The notes beneath the pieces are model-generated. The model was not told the DNA's origin and did no database searches. It saw nothing but the letters and a program-made list of their open reading frames with translations. 64,000 nucleotides of DNA from Fibrobacterota bacterium (GTDB lineage: Bacteria; Fibrobacterota; Chitinivibrionia; Chitinivibrionales; Chitinispirillaceae), in NCBI GenBank assembly GCA_023436205.1, contig JAEZKC010000002.1:196989-260988 (forward strand), read 5' to 3'. Of this stretch, positions 1 to 7,768 are shown in pieces; the stretch's first letter is position 1; each line of letters starts with the position of its first letter. The translations under genes and the position numbers were made by a program.

Positions 1-462
1 GGTTCTGATGAATACTGTAGCCGGATCAATATCGGTCTTCCCGATGCCCTGGTCACCGATAAGCACCCCGGCATCAAAGGATATGGTACCGTTCATATTT
101 GCCCAGCTGGCACTCTTGATGGAAGTCACCTGATCGTTTTTCAGAGTCACCGTGGGGTTGGTCTGAACAATAAGCTTCTCCAGGTTGTTGTCATACTTTT
201 CAACGGAAAAGCGGCTGGCGGTGAGGTCGGTCGGATAAGGATCGTCAAAGTTAATGTACATGGCCACGATATCGCCATAATAGCCACCCACAACATCAGC
301 CCTGATAGCGATGTAGTCCTGCCCGTCTTTGGTCACATTATCTATTGTAAGGTCGACCTCGACGGCGCTGCTTCCATCAGAACTGCTGGTGAAGCTCAAA
401 GTGATGGGCGTAGCGCTCAGCATCCCCGCACAGCTCAGAAGAACCAGTAATAATTTTCTCAA
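1..462 (-). CDS. Secreted protein of unknown function, N-terminal part (3' end outside window)
   Basis: Reading leftward from a TTG start at 462, the frame stays open to the window edge (154 codons). A good ribosome binding site (AGGAG, about 8 nt upstream) decides this start. The first residues (MRKLLLVLLSCAGMLSA) form a typical Sec signal peptide, followed by a beta-rich, Asp/Thr-rich stretch without motifs I recognise. The gene runs off the left edge, so no C-terminal sorting signal can be checked. By position it precedes a group of minus-strand secreted proteins. It could be a PEP-CTERM or type IX substrate, but nothing visible decides this. Confidence 0.7.
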   Translation of the reverse strand, partial: MRKLLLVLLSCAGMLSATPITLSFTSSSDGSSAVEVDLTIDNVTKDGQDYIAIRADVVGGYYGDIVAMYINFDDPYPTDLTASRFSVEKYDNNLEKLIVQTNPTVTLKNDQVTSIKSASWANMNGTISFDAGVLIGDQGIGKTDIDPATVFIRT

Positions 463-541
463 TTTAAATTGCTCCTGTAGAATTCATCGATGGTGAAGAC
501 TGGGTTATGTGCAATTAGCATGCCACTTGTGATTTTGGCCA

Positions 542-570
542 AAACGAGGAAATAGGGGCATAGTGCCCCT
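542..570 (-). terminator. Intrinsic terminator downstream of the tail-domain remnant
   Basis: A 7-bp perfect stem (AGGGGCA/TGCCCCT, 3-nt loop) at 554-570. Read on the minus strand it is followed by a T-rich stretch (tttcctcgtttt). It would end minus-strand transcription arriving from the 616-969 remnant. Confidence 0.5.
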
Positions 571-615
571 TAAGCAGTGTAAGGTAATCCGACATCCGTC
601 GATGTGGTTGACAAG

Positions 616-969
616 CTACCTGGCTAAAAGTTTCTGCACCACTATTATTCCCCCGAAAGTCCGTATTCTGGCCAGATATTCGCCGGGTACCACCTTTTCT
701 CCTGTTTTACTCCGGCAATTCCACTCGATGAACTTTCCCGCACTGCCCACACCCCGGAATACCGTGCGCCCCATCATATCCACTATCTGCACCGAAAGGG
801 CAGCCGGCCCGAAAACCGCCCTTCTGTTATGAGAGAAAAACTCCCCTGACGCCCGGGTATCAAGAGGTGACGATACTGCTGCCGGTCGAACGATGGTTGC
901 CTGAGGCTTAAGCACCACCTCCGCGGGCTCCACAATGCAGAACCGGTAAACTATCCTACATCCCCCCAA
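616..969 (-). pseudogene. Remnant of a secreted protein: C-terminal sorting/FlgD-like tail only
   Basis: The open stretch encodes about 117 residues, but its only possible start is a TTG with no ribosome binding site, and no signal peptide is present. The last ~70 residues (from about LSVQIVDMMGRTVF to VVPGEYLARIRTFGG) match the beta-sandwich tail found at the C-terminus of many secreted proteins in this window. The upstream part reads like an unstructured linker. The simplest reading is the 3' end of a large secreted-protein gene whose 5' part has been lost. A short standalone gene cannot be excluded. Confidence 0.5.
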
Positions 970-1150
970 GTTTACGATTCCCGGAACAATTTATAATAGT
1001 AAAGATATGGTGCGATGAAAGCGGAAACCAAGTAAAACCTAAGCGCATAAACAGGATTGAATCCAAGCATAAGCCTCTGATGAGAAAAACTGCAAGTGGC
1101 GGGCCAGCAAACCAGGAAAATGCCCCGTATCACTTCGTACTCAGCGCGAG

Positions 1151-1173
1151 CGGTACTCGTACTCGTACGCGTC
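1151..1173. repeat. GTACTC-type short tandem repeat
   Basis: Three imperfect hexamer units (cggtactcgtactcgtacg). Related units recur at 5531-5630 and, as a single partial unit, near 17508. Confidence 0.5.
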
Positions 1174-1207
1174 TCCGACCTCTCTTTCGACAATGCACTA
1201 CCTTTTT

Positions 1208-1285
1208 GTTAACGGCGAAGACGCCTTGCTGGTCACCGGCATTCTCTCCCGCTTTGAAGCACCATCGAAGATAGTCATCGGAGTC
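1208..1285 (+). repeat. Dispersed ~78-bp intergenic repeat, copy 1 of 4
   Basis: Begins GTTAACGGCGAAGACGCC, which contains a GGCG-aaga-CGCC mini-hairpin, continues through a GGTCACCGGC block and ends ATAGTCATCGGAGTC. Related copies lie at 41415, 47331 and 48403, all outside coding sequence and all on the same strand. Confidence 0.7.
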
Positions 1286-1565
1286 TGTCAATCACGAGTG
1301 AAAACAGACCAGAGAGGAGGAAGGAACCGGATTTTTCTCACGGAGGGCACAAAGTTAACAGAAGGGATATTGTATATAAAATACGTAAATGAGAACGAGG
1401 CTGTTTCACTGGAAAACACTTGTATTCTTCCAATCAAAAGTCTAAAATCAACACCCCTTGCGCAGGGAATTAAGCTTCGACTCCGGAAGACCTACGCTCA
1501 GCCTGAGCGGAGCGAGGCCGTTTCCGTATTCTTACAGTCAACAATCATCAATCAGCAATTCTCTT

Positions 1566-3665
1566 CTATTCCTGGGGCATGATAGCCTGAATATGGCTTT
1601 TCAGTTCCTCGCGGTCGGTAGAAAGCTTCACCTTACTGCTGTCCGAAAGCGCGATTGCTTCCTGATAAAGCCGCACTGCCATATTGATATCATTTATCTT
1701 CTCGTAGGCTTTTCCAAGATGAACCTTGAGATCGGGATTCTTCCCAACCACGCTGCTTTCGGAAAGCAGCTTTATGCAATCCTTGTACTTGCCATATTTA
1801 TTAAGCACGACAGCGTAGGTGTCCATAATATCTTTGTTTTCAGGAAGAAGCCTGTTTGCCTGCTCCACCGCCTTGAGCACAAGCTTGCTGTCACTGCCTT
1901 CAGAAAGGGCAGCTGTCCAGGCGTAGTTGTTAAGGAGCCCCGCGAGCGCTGCGCTGTCCTGCGCTGAACCGGCTTTGAATCTGTCAATTATACCGGAATA
2001 AAACCCGGCTGCAGTGGAGTAGTCTTCGATCTGAGTAAGAAAATCGGTATACTCCACGGAAAGCTCCATGTTCTCCTTGTCGCTCTTGAGCGCCTCAGTG
2101 TAGGCGGCGCGGGCATTATCATTCTGCCCAAGCTTGCGGTAAGCACGAGCCTGAAGAAGCTTTGCCATCTGCACCGGGAGTTTGCCCGCGGAAGATTGCT
2201 CGATGACCTTCGCGTACTCCCCTTTCAGATGTAAAACCGTGAGCCGCATCACCTCAAAACGCTCCTCATCGGGATAAGCTTTGGCAAGACGGGTAAACTG
2301 GGCCAGCGCCGAATCGACCTGCCCGGTCTTAAGTGCCATCACTGCACCACTCCACTGAACTTTAACGTCATCTTTATAGCGGGATTCCAGAAGTTTCTGA
2401 GCGGCCTTACTCTTGTCAATGAGTTTATTCTTGAACGTAAGGTCGCGGAACATTTCAAGGGAGGTGCGGGTTACAATGCGGTTTGTATGAAGCCTGCTCA
2501 ATAGAGCGAGAGCGTCGTCATCCCGCCCAAGCCGCATCTGTACAAGCGCAAACTCCTCCAGCACATTGGGGGAAAAGCGTATCGCGGGAGGAACCAGTCT
2601 GTAAAATGTATCCGCCTGAGCGAATCTCTTCTGGTGACCGTACTCTCTTCCCAGCGCCAGATCGATCCAGGCACTCGGAGGTGATTCCCGCCTTATTGCC
2701 CGAAGCACCTCAATGCCATCCTTCTTATCCCTCATGCGATCAAAAAGAAAGCTGTAGAAACGCTTTTCAGCAGCCTTGAAGAGAGTGGTATCCGATGTCT
2801 CCAGAAGATTCCAGAGCGCAAGGGAATCTCTCAACAGGAAGAGCTCGTACCCTTTCAGCATCCGGGCCCGAATCTTATGAGCACTCTTCGGTTCATTTTC
2901 CGAATAGACACCCTCCAGGACATCTCCCGATAGAGCGAACTTGCCCTGGGCGAAAAGGAGGCCGGCGTATTCCACTTTAAGAAAATCATCGCTGATTCCG
3001 AACTGATCGGCTTCATTGTAAAGAGTATCAACCGCACCGTATCTGTACTGAAGAGCTCTAAGAGACATAAGCATGCTGTAGCCCTGAGAATTGAGCAGCT
3101 TCTTGAGACGATTTTTTTCAAGATGAGTAATCATGCTTTCTATGCGGCCCTGCTTTTCAAGTGCAAGGGCGATCTTATTGATTATTTCAGGCGTTTCCTT
3201 CTGATAGGCCACTATATCCCAGTATTTCAGGGCGGAATCCAGCTGACCGAAATTGTAGAACAGGTCGCCTTTCATCTCATCGGACTTAAGGGAATCCGCC
3301 ATCTCTTCGTAAAGGGAAAGGGCGTAATCGAGTTTCTGCTTCTGGTCGGTATGAAAGGACAAAGCGGCAAGCCTCATCATCACGGCAGGAGTTTTAAACC
3401 CCTTGTCCCAGGCGGACTTCGTGTGCACCTGAGCCATGTTGTTGTTGGGAGCGGCGCTGGAAGCGGCCCACAGATATTTTATCTCATCGGGATTTTTCTT
3501 TACAGCCGCCTGAAAGTTTCTGTAGGCGGATTTCTGGTCTCCTGAAGAAAGATCTTTAGTACCTTTCTGGTACAGTTCCTCGGCAGACCCCCGCGGGCCA
3601 CAGCCGGAAAGCAGCGCACAGGAGGCAATGAGTAACCCGAAAGTATTGAGTGATTTAAACTTCAT
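1566..3665 (-). CDS. Large tetratricopeptide-repeat lipoprotein
   Basis: The 699-residue product starts with a lipoprotein signal peptide with a canonical lipobox (LLSGC, Cys22), so it should be lipid-anchored in the envelope. The rest is almost entirely alpha-helical TPR-like repeats; clear units are near residues 33-65 (a YQKGTKDLSSGDQKSAYRNF-type helix pair), 340-440, 480-560 and 590-690. TPR lipoproteins of this size usually act as scaffolds in secretion or envelope assembly, but no catalytic domain points to a specific job. It stands alone, with more than 190 nt on each side, and no operon partner is evident. The ATG start with the signal peptide directly behind it is unambiguous. Confidence 0.85.
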   Translation of the reverse strand: MKFKSLNTFGLLIASCALLSGCGPRGSAEELYQKGTKDLSSGDQKSAYRNFQAAVKKNPDEIKYLWAASSAAPNNNMAQVHTKSAWDKGFKTPAVMMRLAALSFHTDQKQKLDYALSLYEEMADSLKSDEMKGDLFYNFGQLDSALKYWDIVAYQKETPEIINKIALALEKQGRIESMITHLEKNRLKKLLNSQGYSMLMSLRALQYRYGAVDTLYNEADQFGISDDFLKVEYAGLLFAQGKFALSGDVLEGVYSENEPKSAHKIRARMLKGYELFLLRDSLALWNLLETSDTTLFKAAEKRFYSFLFDRMRDKKDGIEVLRAIRRESPPSAWIDLALGREYGHQKRFAQADTFYRLVPPAIRFSPNVLEEFALVQMRLGRDDDALALLSRLHTNRIVTRTSLEMFRDLTFKNKLIDKSKAAQKLLESRYKDDVKVQWSGAVMALKTGQVDSALAQFTRLAKAYPDEERFEVMRLTVLHLKGEYAKVIEQSSAGKLPVQMAKLLQARAYRKLGQNDNARAAYTEALKSDKENMELSVEYTDFLTQIEDYSTAAGFYSGIIDRFKAGSAQDSAALAGLLNNYAWTAALSEGSDSKLVLKAVEQANRLLPENKDIMDTYAVVLNKYGKYKDCIKLLSESSVVGKNPDLKVHLGKAYEKINDINMAVRLYQEAIALSDSSKVKLSTDREELKSHIQAIMPQE

Positions 3666-3810
3666 ACGAGCACCTTGCGGAAAAGAGTGTAAACTGTGAA
3701 TCGAGTGTGAGCATGGGTCAATAAAGAGTAATATATATAAGAGGAAGATGAAGTGCAGGGGTATAATGATTTCAAAGTCGATCTCTAACTATTATGTGGA
3801 CAAAAGCCAA

Positions 3811-3830
3811 AAGGGCACAAACGTGCCCTT
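3811..3830 (-). terminator. Intrinsic terminator of the PEP-CTERM gene
   Basis: A perfect 8-bp stem (AAGGGCAC/GTGCCCTT, 4-nt loop). On the minus strand it is followed by TTttggctttt, and it lies 27 nt beyond the stop codon at 3857. Confidence 0.6.
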
Positions 3831-3856
3831 GCAGTACCAGTATATGTAAATAAATC

Positions 3857-4882
3857 TTACGATCTTTTTTTACGGGCGAACAGACCCAGAATCAGCGTTC
3901 CGGTGGCCAGAAAGGCCAGGGAGGCGGGTTCGGGGACGTTCTGAGGAGGCGGGGTGAACAGTTTTGAATGGAACTCACCACTTCCTGAAACCGATGTAGC
4001 TATCATGTTACCATCAATATAAACGCCTTTTTGACCACTCTGATTGAAATCAACATGGGCATTCACTGCTAAGACACTTCCCTTAATACCGACATTCCCA
4101 AAGACAATGTCAGTTGCGTCGTAAAAGTTAAACAATACAGATTGTGCATCAAGGAATTCATTTCCATAGGAGTCAAAAAATTGGAAATTCCCCACACTGG
4201 CAGAAGTTCCTGAAACATTGATGATTGCCTTAGCTCCTTCCGCAATATCAATTGTTAAGGAACTCACAGTTGAGAGTTCCTCAGCCGTCAAAGTGAAATA
4301 ATTAACATCATTAGTACCAACCAGCGTGTACTCATACCCGTTTTTATCAACGCTTGCATTTGATTGTGAAGAATAGTAAGAAGAGAGGGCAATCATTTCA
4401 CTTTTTGCTGCAGCAAAATCAACCGGAACAGAACCCGGATCAGCATGGACTAATTTTCCTTCTAAATATTCAGGGATATTGTCATTTCCACCTACGATAA
4501 AATTACCGTCATAAGTCCCCCCCCAATACACATTGAGATCACCTCTGGCAGCAACAGTTCCGTGAATAGTCGCAGAATAAATATCCGCTTTTCCACCGGA
4601 ATACAATCCCCCGTTATGGACTGTACCGTATTTAAATACTACGTCTCCACCACCAACAACACTGTATAAACTCGATTCAGACTTGCTCCCTACATTATAT
4701 GATTCGATGTAAACATTGCCCTGCCCTGCGACTTTACCCTCCGAATCAGACCATTTAACATTCACATCACCGAAGGCAAACACATTGTAATCCCATGGAT
4801 TTGAACTTACATCCATGACACCCGCCTGAGATGCCACAACTCCCAGACAAAGTGCAAGCCCAGCAAAGACTTTTTTATTCAC
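3857..4882 (-). CDS. Choice-of-anchor A family secreted protein with PEP-CTERM sorting signal
   Basis: The 341-residue protein has a signal peptide (about residues 1-20, ending SQA). The body resembles the choice-of-anchor-A (TIGR04215-like) domain: it opens with a NVFAFGDVNVKWSD block and continues with short repeated beta-strands (GQGNVYIES, GGGDVVFK, SGGKADIYS). The end is a textbook PEP-CTERM signal: VPEP at about 317-320, a ~17-residue hydrophobic helix, then a basic RKKRS end. In known systems this tripartite tail is recognised by an exosortase and the protein is exported to the surface or extracellular matrix. No exosortase gene is in the window. It has its own terminator and no close same-strand neighbours. 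Confidence 0.88.
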   Translation of the reverse strand: MNKKVFAGLALCLGVVASQAGVMDVSSNPWDYNVFAFGDVNVKWSDSEGKVAGQGNVYIESYNVGSKSESSLYSVVGGGDVVFKYGTVHNGGLYSGGKADIYSATIHGTVAARGDLNVYWGGTYDGNFIVGGNDNIPEYLEGKLVHADPGSVPVDFAAAKSEMIALSSYYSSQSNASVDKNGYEYTLVGTNDVNYFTLTAEELSTVSSLTIDIAEGAKAIINVSGTSASVGNFQFFDSYGNEFLDAQSVLFNFYDATDIVFGNVGIKGSVLAVNAHVDFNQSGQKGVYIDGNMIATSVSGSGEFHSKLFTPPPQNVPEPASLAFLATGTLILGLFARKKRS

Positions 4883-5107
4883 GATAAAACCCCTTTATGT
4901 ATAAGTATGAAGCGTTCAGCGTAAAAATAATCACATTTTACAAATCAATCACCGCGGTAGAATATGCAATAATCAGACCATACTGAGAGTTAGCCTGTAA
5001 TGAGAAAAATGCCCCATCACACCAGCAAGACTGTAAGATTTCCCGACAGTAGTCAACAAGGTTTACAGTGGACTTGGTGAGCGAAATATCTGGGAGGTAA
5101 GCGGTTG

Positions 5108-5437
5108 CTACTTATTATACTGGCTACTATGGGGGCTTTTAAAAATGTGCAGCAGATGTCTTATCGCCAGCACTGGGTTATGATACAGCATTCTCGGTCC
5201 GGAATACCTCATTACCCTCTTAATGGCATCCCTCTTCTCCGGACTGTAGCAATGTACTGTGCATTTCCTGCAAACCGGCTTGCCCTCCCCGAACGGGCAT
5301 TTTCTGGTCCTGGCCTCGGCGTACTCAAGAAGCAAAGCGCATTCGCGGCAGAGCTCCACCGGCTGGGAATGCACCCCACGGCAGTAGATCCCCACCATAC
5401 AGTGCAGAGTTTTAATTTCGTTTTGCAACAGGCTCAC
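5108..5437 (-). CDS. YgbA-type (nitrous-oxide-stimulated promoter family) protein
   Basis: The short (109-residue), Cys-rich protein matches the YgbA_NO family signature: IYCRGVHS, LCREC, LLEYAEARTRKCPFG, KPVCRKCTVHCYSPEKR, then VMRYSGPRML and the end VLAIRHLL. Seven of its Cys residues are arranged as expected for a metal or redox site. In enterobacteria YgbA is under the NO-responsive repressor NsrR and helps recovery from nitrosative stress; transfer of that role here is inference. The start is GTG at 5437, preceded by a G-rich Shine-Dalgarno-like run; a later ATG (residue 14) is possible. It is divergent from the DUF438/hemerythrin gene at 5821, which fits a shared NO-stress role. Confidence 0.8.
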   Translation of the reverse strand: MSLLQNEIKTLHCMVGIYCRGVHSQPVELCRECALLLEYAEARTRKCPFGEGKPVCRKCTVHCYSPEKRDAIKRVMRYSGPRMLYHNPVLAIRHLLHIFKSPHSSQYNK

Positions 5438-5530
5438 TGCCCCCCCCTGAAACGTTCACCTTCTTTATCATAATATGAATAGGGCCACCGCGGTTGGCAA
5501 AAATACTTCGATAGACCAGATCGTCATGAT

Positions 5531-5630
5531 AGACGAGTTCGAGTACGCGTACGAGTAGGAGAAGAGGACCGCTGTGCTATCCGGGTCGTACTCGTACATA
5601 GCCCAAGCGGTACTCGTACTCGGGGATTCG
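5531..5630. repeat. GTACTC/GAGTAC repeat block in the divergent promoter region
   Basis: Contains the palindrome cgagtacgcgtacgag followed by two further CGTACTCGTAC units on the other strand, the last reading gcggtactcgtactcggg. It occupies the gap between ygbA-like and DUF438 genes. It resembles the run at 1151 and looks like a decaying simple-sequence repeat. Confidence 0.5.
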
Positions 5631-5746
5631 ATGGTTGAAAAGATCGAGCCATGGTCAGCACCTTGTTCCATAAAACCTTGACAGGCATCGAAAATAGATG
5701 CAAATTGATAAACATGGGCAACACTACCATGGAAATAGGATACCGT

Positions 5747-5771
5747 TACCCTGAACAGACTTTTCAGGGTA
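5747..5771. promoter_or_regulatory. Candidate operator upstream of the DUF438 gene
   Basis: A perfect 8-bp inverted repeat, TACCCTGA-N9-TCAGGGTA, ending 49 nt before the ATG of the DUF438/hemerythrin gene. Position and symmetry suit a dimeric regulator site. It does not match an NO-regulator consensus that I can name, and a small transcriptional hairpin is the alternative. Confidence 0.4.
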
Positions 5772-5820
5772 TCATACTTGCTATAATCATCCGGACCCAC
5801 TTCCACTAAAGGATAAAACC

Positions 5821-7272
5821 ATGCTTATATCCCCCTCTACAAAGATCGGCGAACTGCTGGACAAATATGATTTCATGCTGGATTTCCTCACTTCTCTCTC
5901 CCCCCGCTTCAAACTGCTTAAAAACCCCATCGCCCGAAAAACCGTGGGCGGCGTGGCCACTCTGGGACAGGCATCATCACTGGGAGGCATCCCTCTCGAT
6001 CTGCTCATCGACAAGATCGCCTCCGAAATTGAGCGGCGCACCGGCGAAAAGGTGAGCAAAACAAAAGAGGGGCAATCCGAAGTCATCACCGATCCTGCAG
6101 TGCGCCAGGAGATTCTCAAGGATATAATAAAAGATCTTCACGAGGGGGCAGAAGTTAAGGATGTTAAGGCTCGGTTTCAGGAGCTCATAAAGGGTATCGA
6201 TGCATCCGAGATTTCTGCCATGGAGCAGAAGCTCATGGAAGAGGGGATGCCGGAGAGTGAAATAAAGCGGCTGTGTGATGTGCACGTGCAGGTGTTCAAA
6301 GAAACGCTTGAGGAGAAGGAACCTCCTGAGATGCCCGCAGGTCACCCCATACATACCTTCATGCTGGAAAACCGGGCGTGTGAAGAAATTATAAACAGGC
6401 TTGACACAATCACAAAGGAGCTTGGCCCCGATCCTGACGAAGCATCGTTTACCAAGAAAAGAGTCGAACTAGAGGATCTCATTTCCAAACTGCAGAAAAT
6501 CGATCTTCACTTTCTGCGCAAGGAAAACCAGCTCTTCCCTGCCCTCGAAAAACACGATATCACCGGCCCCACCCAAGTCATGTGGTCCATCGATGATGAT
6601 ATTCGCAAGATGCTTAAAGATGTCAAGAGGTTAGTGGAGGCAAGCAATGGGTCAAGGGCGGTGGCCAACATCTGTGAAGTCACCACCACTATCCGCGACA
6701 TGATTTATAAGGAGGAGCGCATCCTTTTTCCTCTGGCCGCCGAAACGCTCGATACAAATGAATGGATACAGGTGAGAAAGGGCGAAGAGGAGATCGGGTA
6801 CGCCTGGATCGAGGCTCCGTCAGAGATGAAGGTGGAGGCCGACCACAGTGCAAAAGTGGTAGATCAGGGTGCAAGCATTAAGCTTGACATGGGATTTCTT
6901 TCTGCGGAGCAGATAAATTTACTTTTCAAGCATCTTCCGGTGGATATTTCCTTTGTGGATGAAAACGATGAGGTGGCCTACTATTCCGATACCCCGGAGC
7001 GCATTTTCCCCCGAAGTGCAGGTGTGATCGGGCGTAAAGTACAGAAATGCCATCCGCCAAAGAGTGTTCACGTGGTGCAGGAGATCCTCGATGATTTCAA
7101 AGCAGGTGTCCGCAGTGTGGCTGAATTCTGGATTCAGTCCCAGGGGAATTTCATCCATATACGCTATTTTGCAGTGCGCGATGCACTTGGGGCCTACAGG
7201 GGATGCATGGAGGTGGCGCAGGATGTGACGGAGATAAGGAAGCTTGATGGGGAGAAGAGACTGCTGGATTAG
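5821..7272 (+). CDS. DUF438 / hemerythrin / PAS multidomain sensor protein
   Basis: A 483-residue soluble protein. Order of domains: a DUF1858-like N-terminus (residues 1-65, starting LISPSTKIGELLDKY), a DUF438 helical domain (~85-155), a hemerythrin-like HHE bundle (~173-310, with HPIHTFMLEN, LHFLRKENQLFPALE and YKEERILFPL supplying the iron ligands), and a C-terminal PAS domain (~360-478, DISFVDENDEVAYYSD to CMEVAQDVTEI). Hemerythrin proteins of this kind bind O2 or NO at a di-iron site, and PAS can hold a second cofactor. No output domain is present, so it may act through a partner. It is divergent from the YgbA-type gene. Its last ~35 codons are duplicated in a decayed copy at 9066. Confidence 0.88.
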   Translation: MLISPSTKIGELLDKYDFMLDFLTSLSPRFKLLKNPIARKTVGGVATLGQASSLGGIPLDLLIDKIASEIERRTGEKVSKTKEGQSEVITDPAVRQEILKDIIKDLHEGAEVKDVKARFQELIKGIDASEISAMEQKLMEEGMPESEIKRLCDVHVQVFKETLEEKEPPEMPAGHPIHTFMLENRACEEIINRLDTITKELGPDPDEASFTKKRVELEDLISKLQKIDLHFLRKENQLFPALEKHDITGPTQVMWSIDDDIRKMLKDVKRLVEASNGSRAVANICEVTTTIRDMIYKEERILFPLAAETLDTNEWIQVRKGEEEIGYAWIEAPSEMKVEADHSAKVVDQGASIKLDMGFLSAEQINLLFKHLPVDISFVDENDEVAYYSDTPERIFPRSAGVIGRKVQKCHPPKSVHVVQEILDDFKAGVRSVAEFWIQSQGNFIHIRYFAVRDALGAYRGCMEVAQDVTEIRKLDGEKRLLD

Positions 7273-7420
7273 AGAACAAAAGATGAAATTCACTTTCACA
7301 CTGCAACTGGCGCGGGTCGGATACAGATCCGTGCAGCTTATTCATAAAAAATTAAATTACTTCTTCCTTACTGCCTACTTAATAGTTATACTAATAGTGT
7401 CAATTTTGCAGTACCCTATA

Positions 7421-7443
7421 GAAACCTGCTGATTGCAGGTTTC
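7421..7443 (+). terminator. Stem-loop after the DUF438 gene
   Basis: A perfect 9-bp stem (GAAACCTGC/GCAGGTTTC, 5-nt loop) 149 nt past the stop codon. No T-run follows, so termination strength is doubtful. The rest of the 7273-7573 gap shows nothing else. Confidence 0.35.
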
Positions 7444-7573
7444 AGTATTTGACTCATTCTCATCCGCGCAGAGTCGCTTCGTTAGGGTATATTAACTAGT
7501 TTTAGCTGGGCCAGTATATCTGAAAATAAACATATTCACGTGTTCACTTCTCTAACCAAACAGGAGGGCGTTA

Positions 7574-7768
7574 ATGAAACCCTTTCAGATTGTTGCATGT
7601 CTGTTTTTGCTCGCTTTTACCTTTACATACTCTGAGGCATCTACTTCGTTTAAGCGCGCTACGATTTCCGAAAGGCTGCTGATTAAACACTCATCGGCCA
7701 AAAGCAGCATTCTTCCCGTTCTGGCAAAAAAAAAGCCTCTCAACTGCAGGCCAGATGATCAAACTTGA
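7574..7768 (+). CDS. Signal-peptide half of a frameshifted YD-like repeat secreted protein
   Basis: A 64-codon reading frame with a strong ribosome binding site (AGGAGGGCGTTA before ATG) and a clear signal peptide (MKPFQIVACLFLLAFTFTYS). It ends shortly after a run of nine A's at 7726-7734. Removing one A joins it in frame to the long downstream frame (LAKK then SLSTAGQMIKLDS), so this is the 5' end of the same gene. On its own the product would be a short secreted peptide with no function I can name. Either slippage at the A-tract restores the full protein in a fraction of products, or the gene is broken, or the base call is wrong. Confidence 0.65.
   Translation: MKPFQIVACLFLLAFTFTYSEASTSFKRATISERLLIKHSSAKSSILPVLAKKKPLNCRPDDQT

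Larger units (their letters stand above)
970..1565. other. Gene-free stretch carrying two kinds of short repeat
   Basis: No convincing gene is visible. The stretch holds a GTACTC-type hexamer run (about 1151-1173) and one copy of a 78-bp dispersed repeat (1208-1285). The remainder is AT-rich with no long hairpins. Confidence 0.5.

Noticed and set aside
563..832. Plus-strand open frame opposite the tail-domain remnant
   Set aside because: No ribosome binding site or recognisable sequence; the minus strand carries the conserved tail domain.
5977..6354. Minus-strand open frame inside the DUF438 gene
   Set aside because: Complement of a well-supported multidomain gene; no domain of its own.
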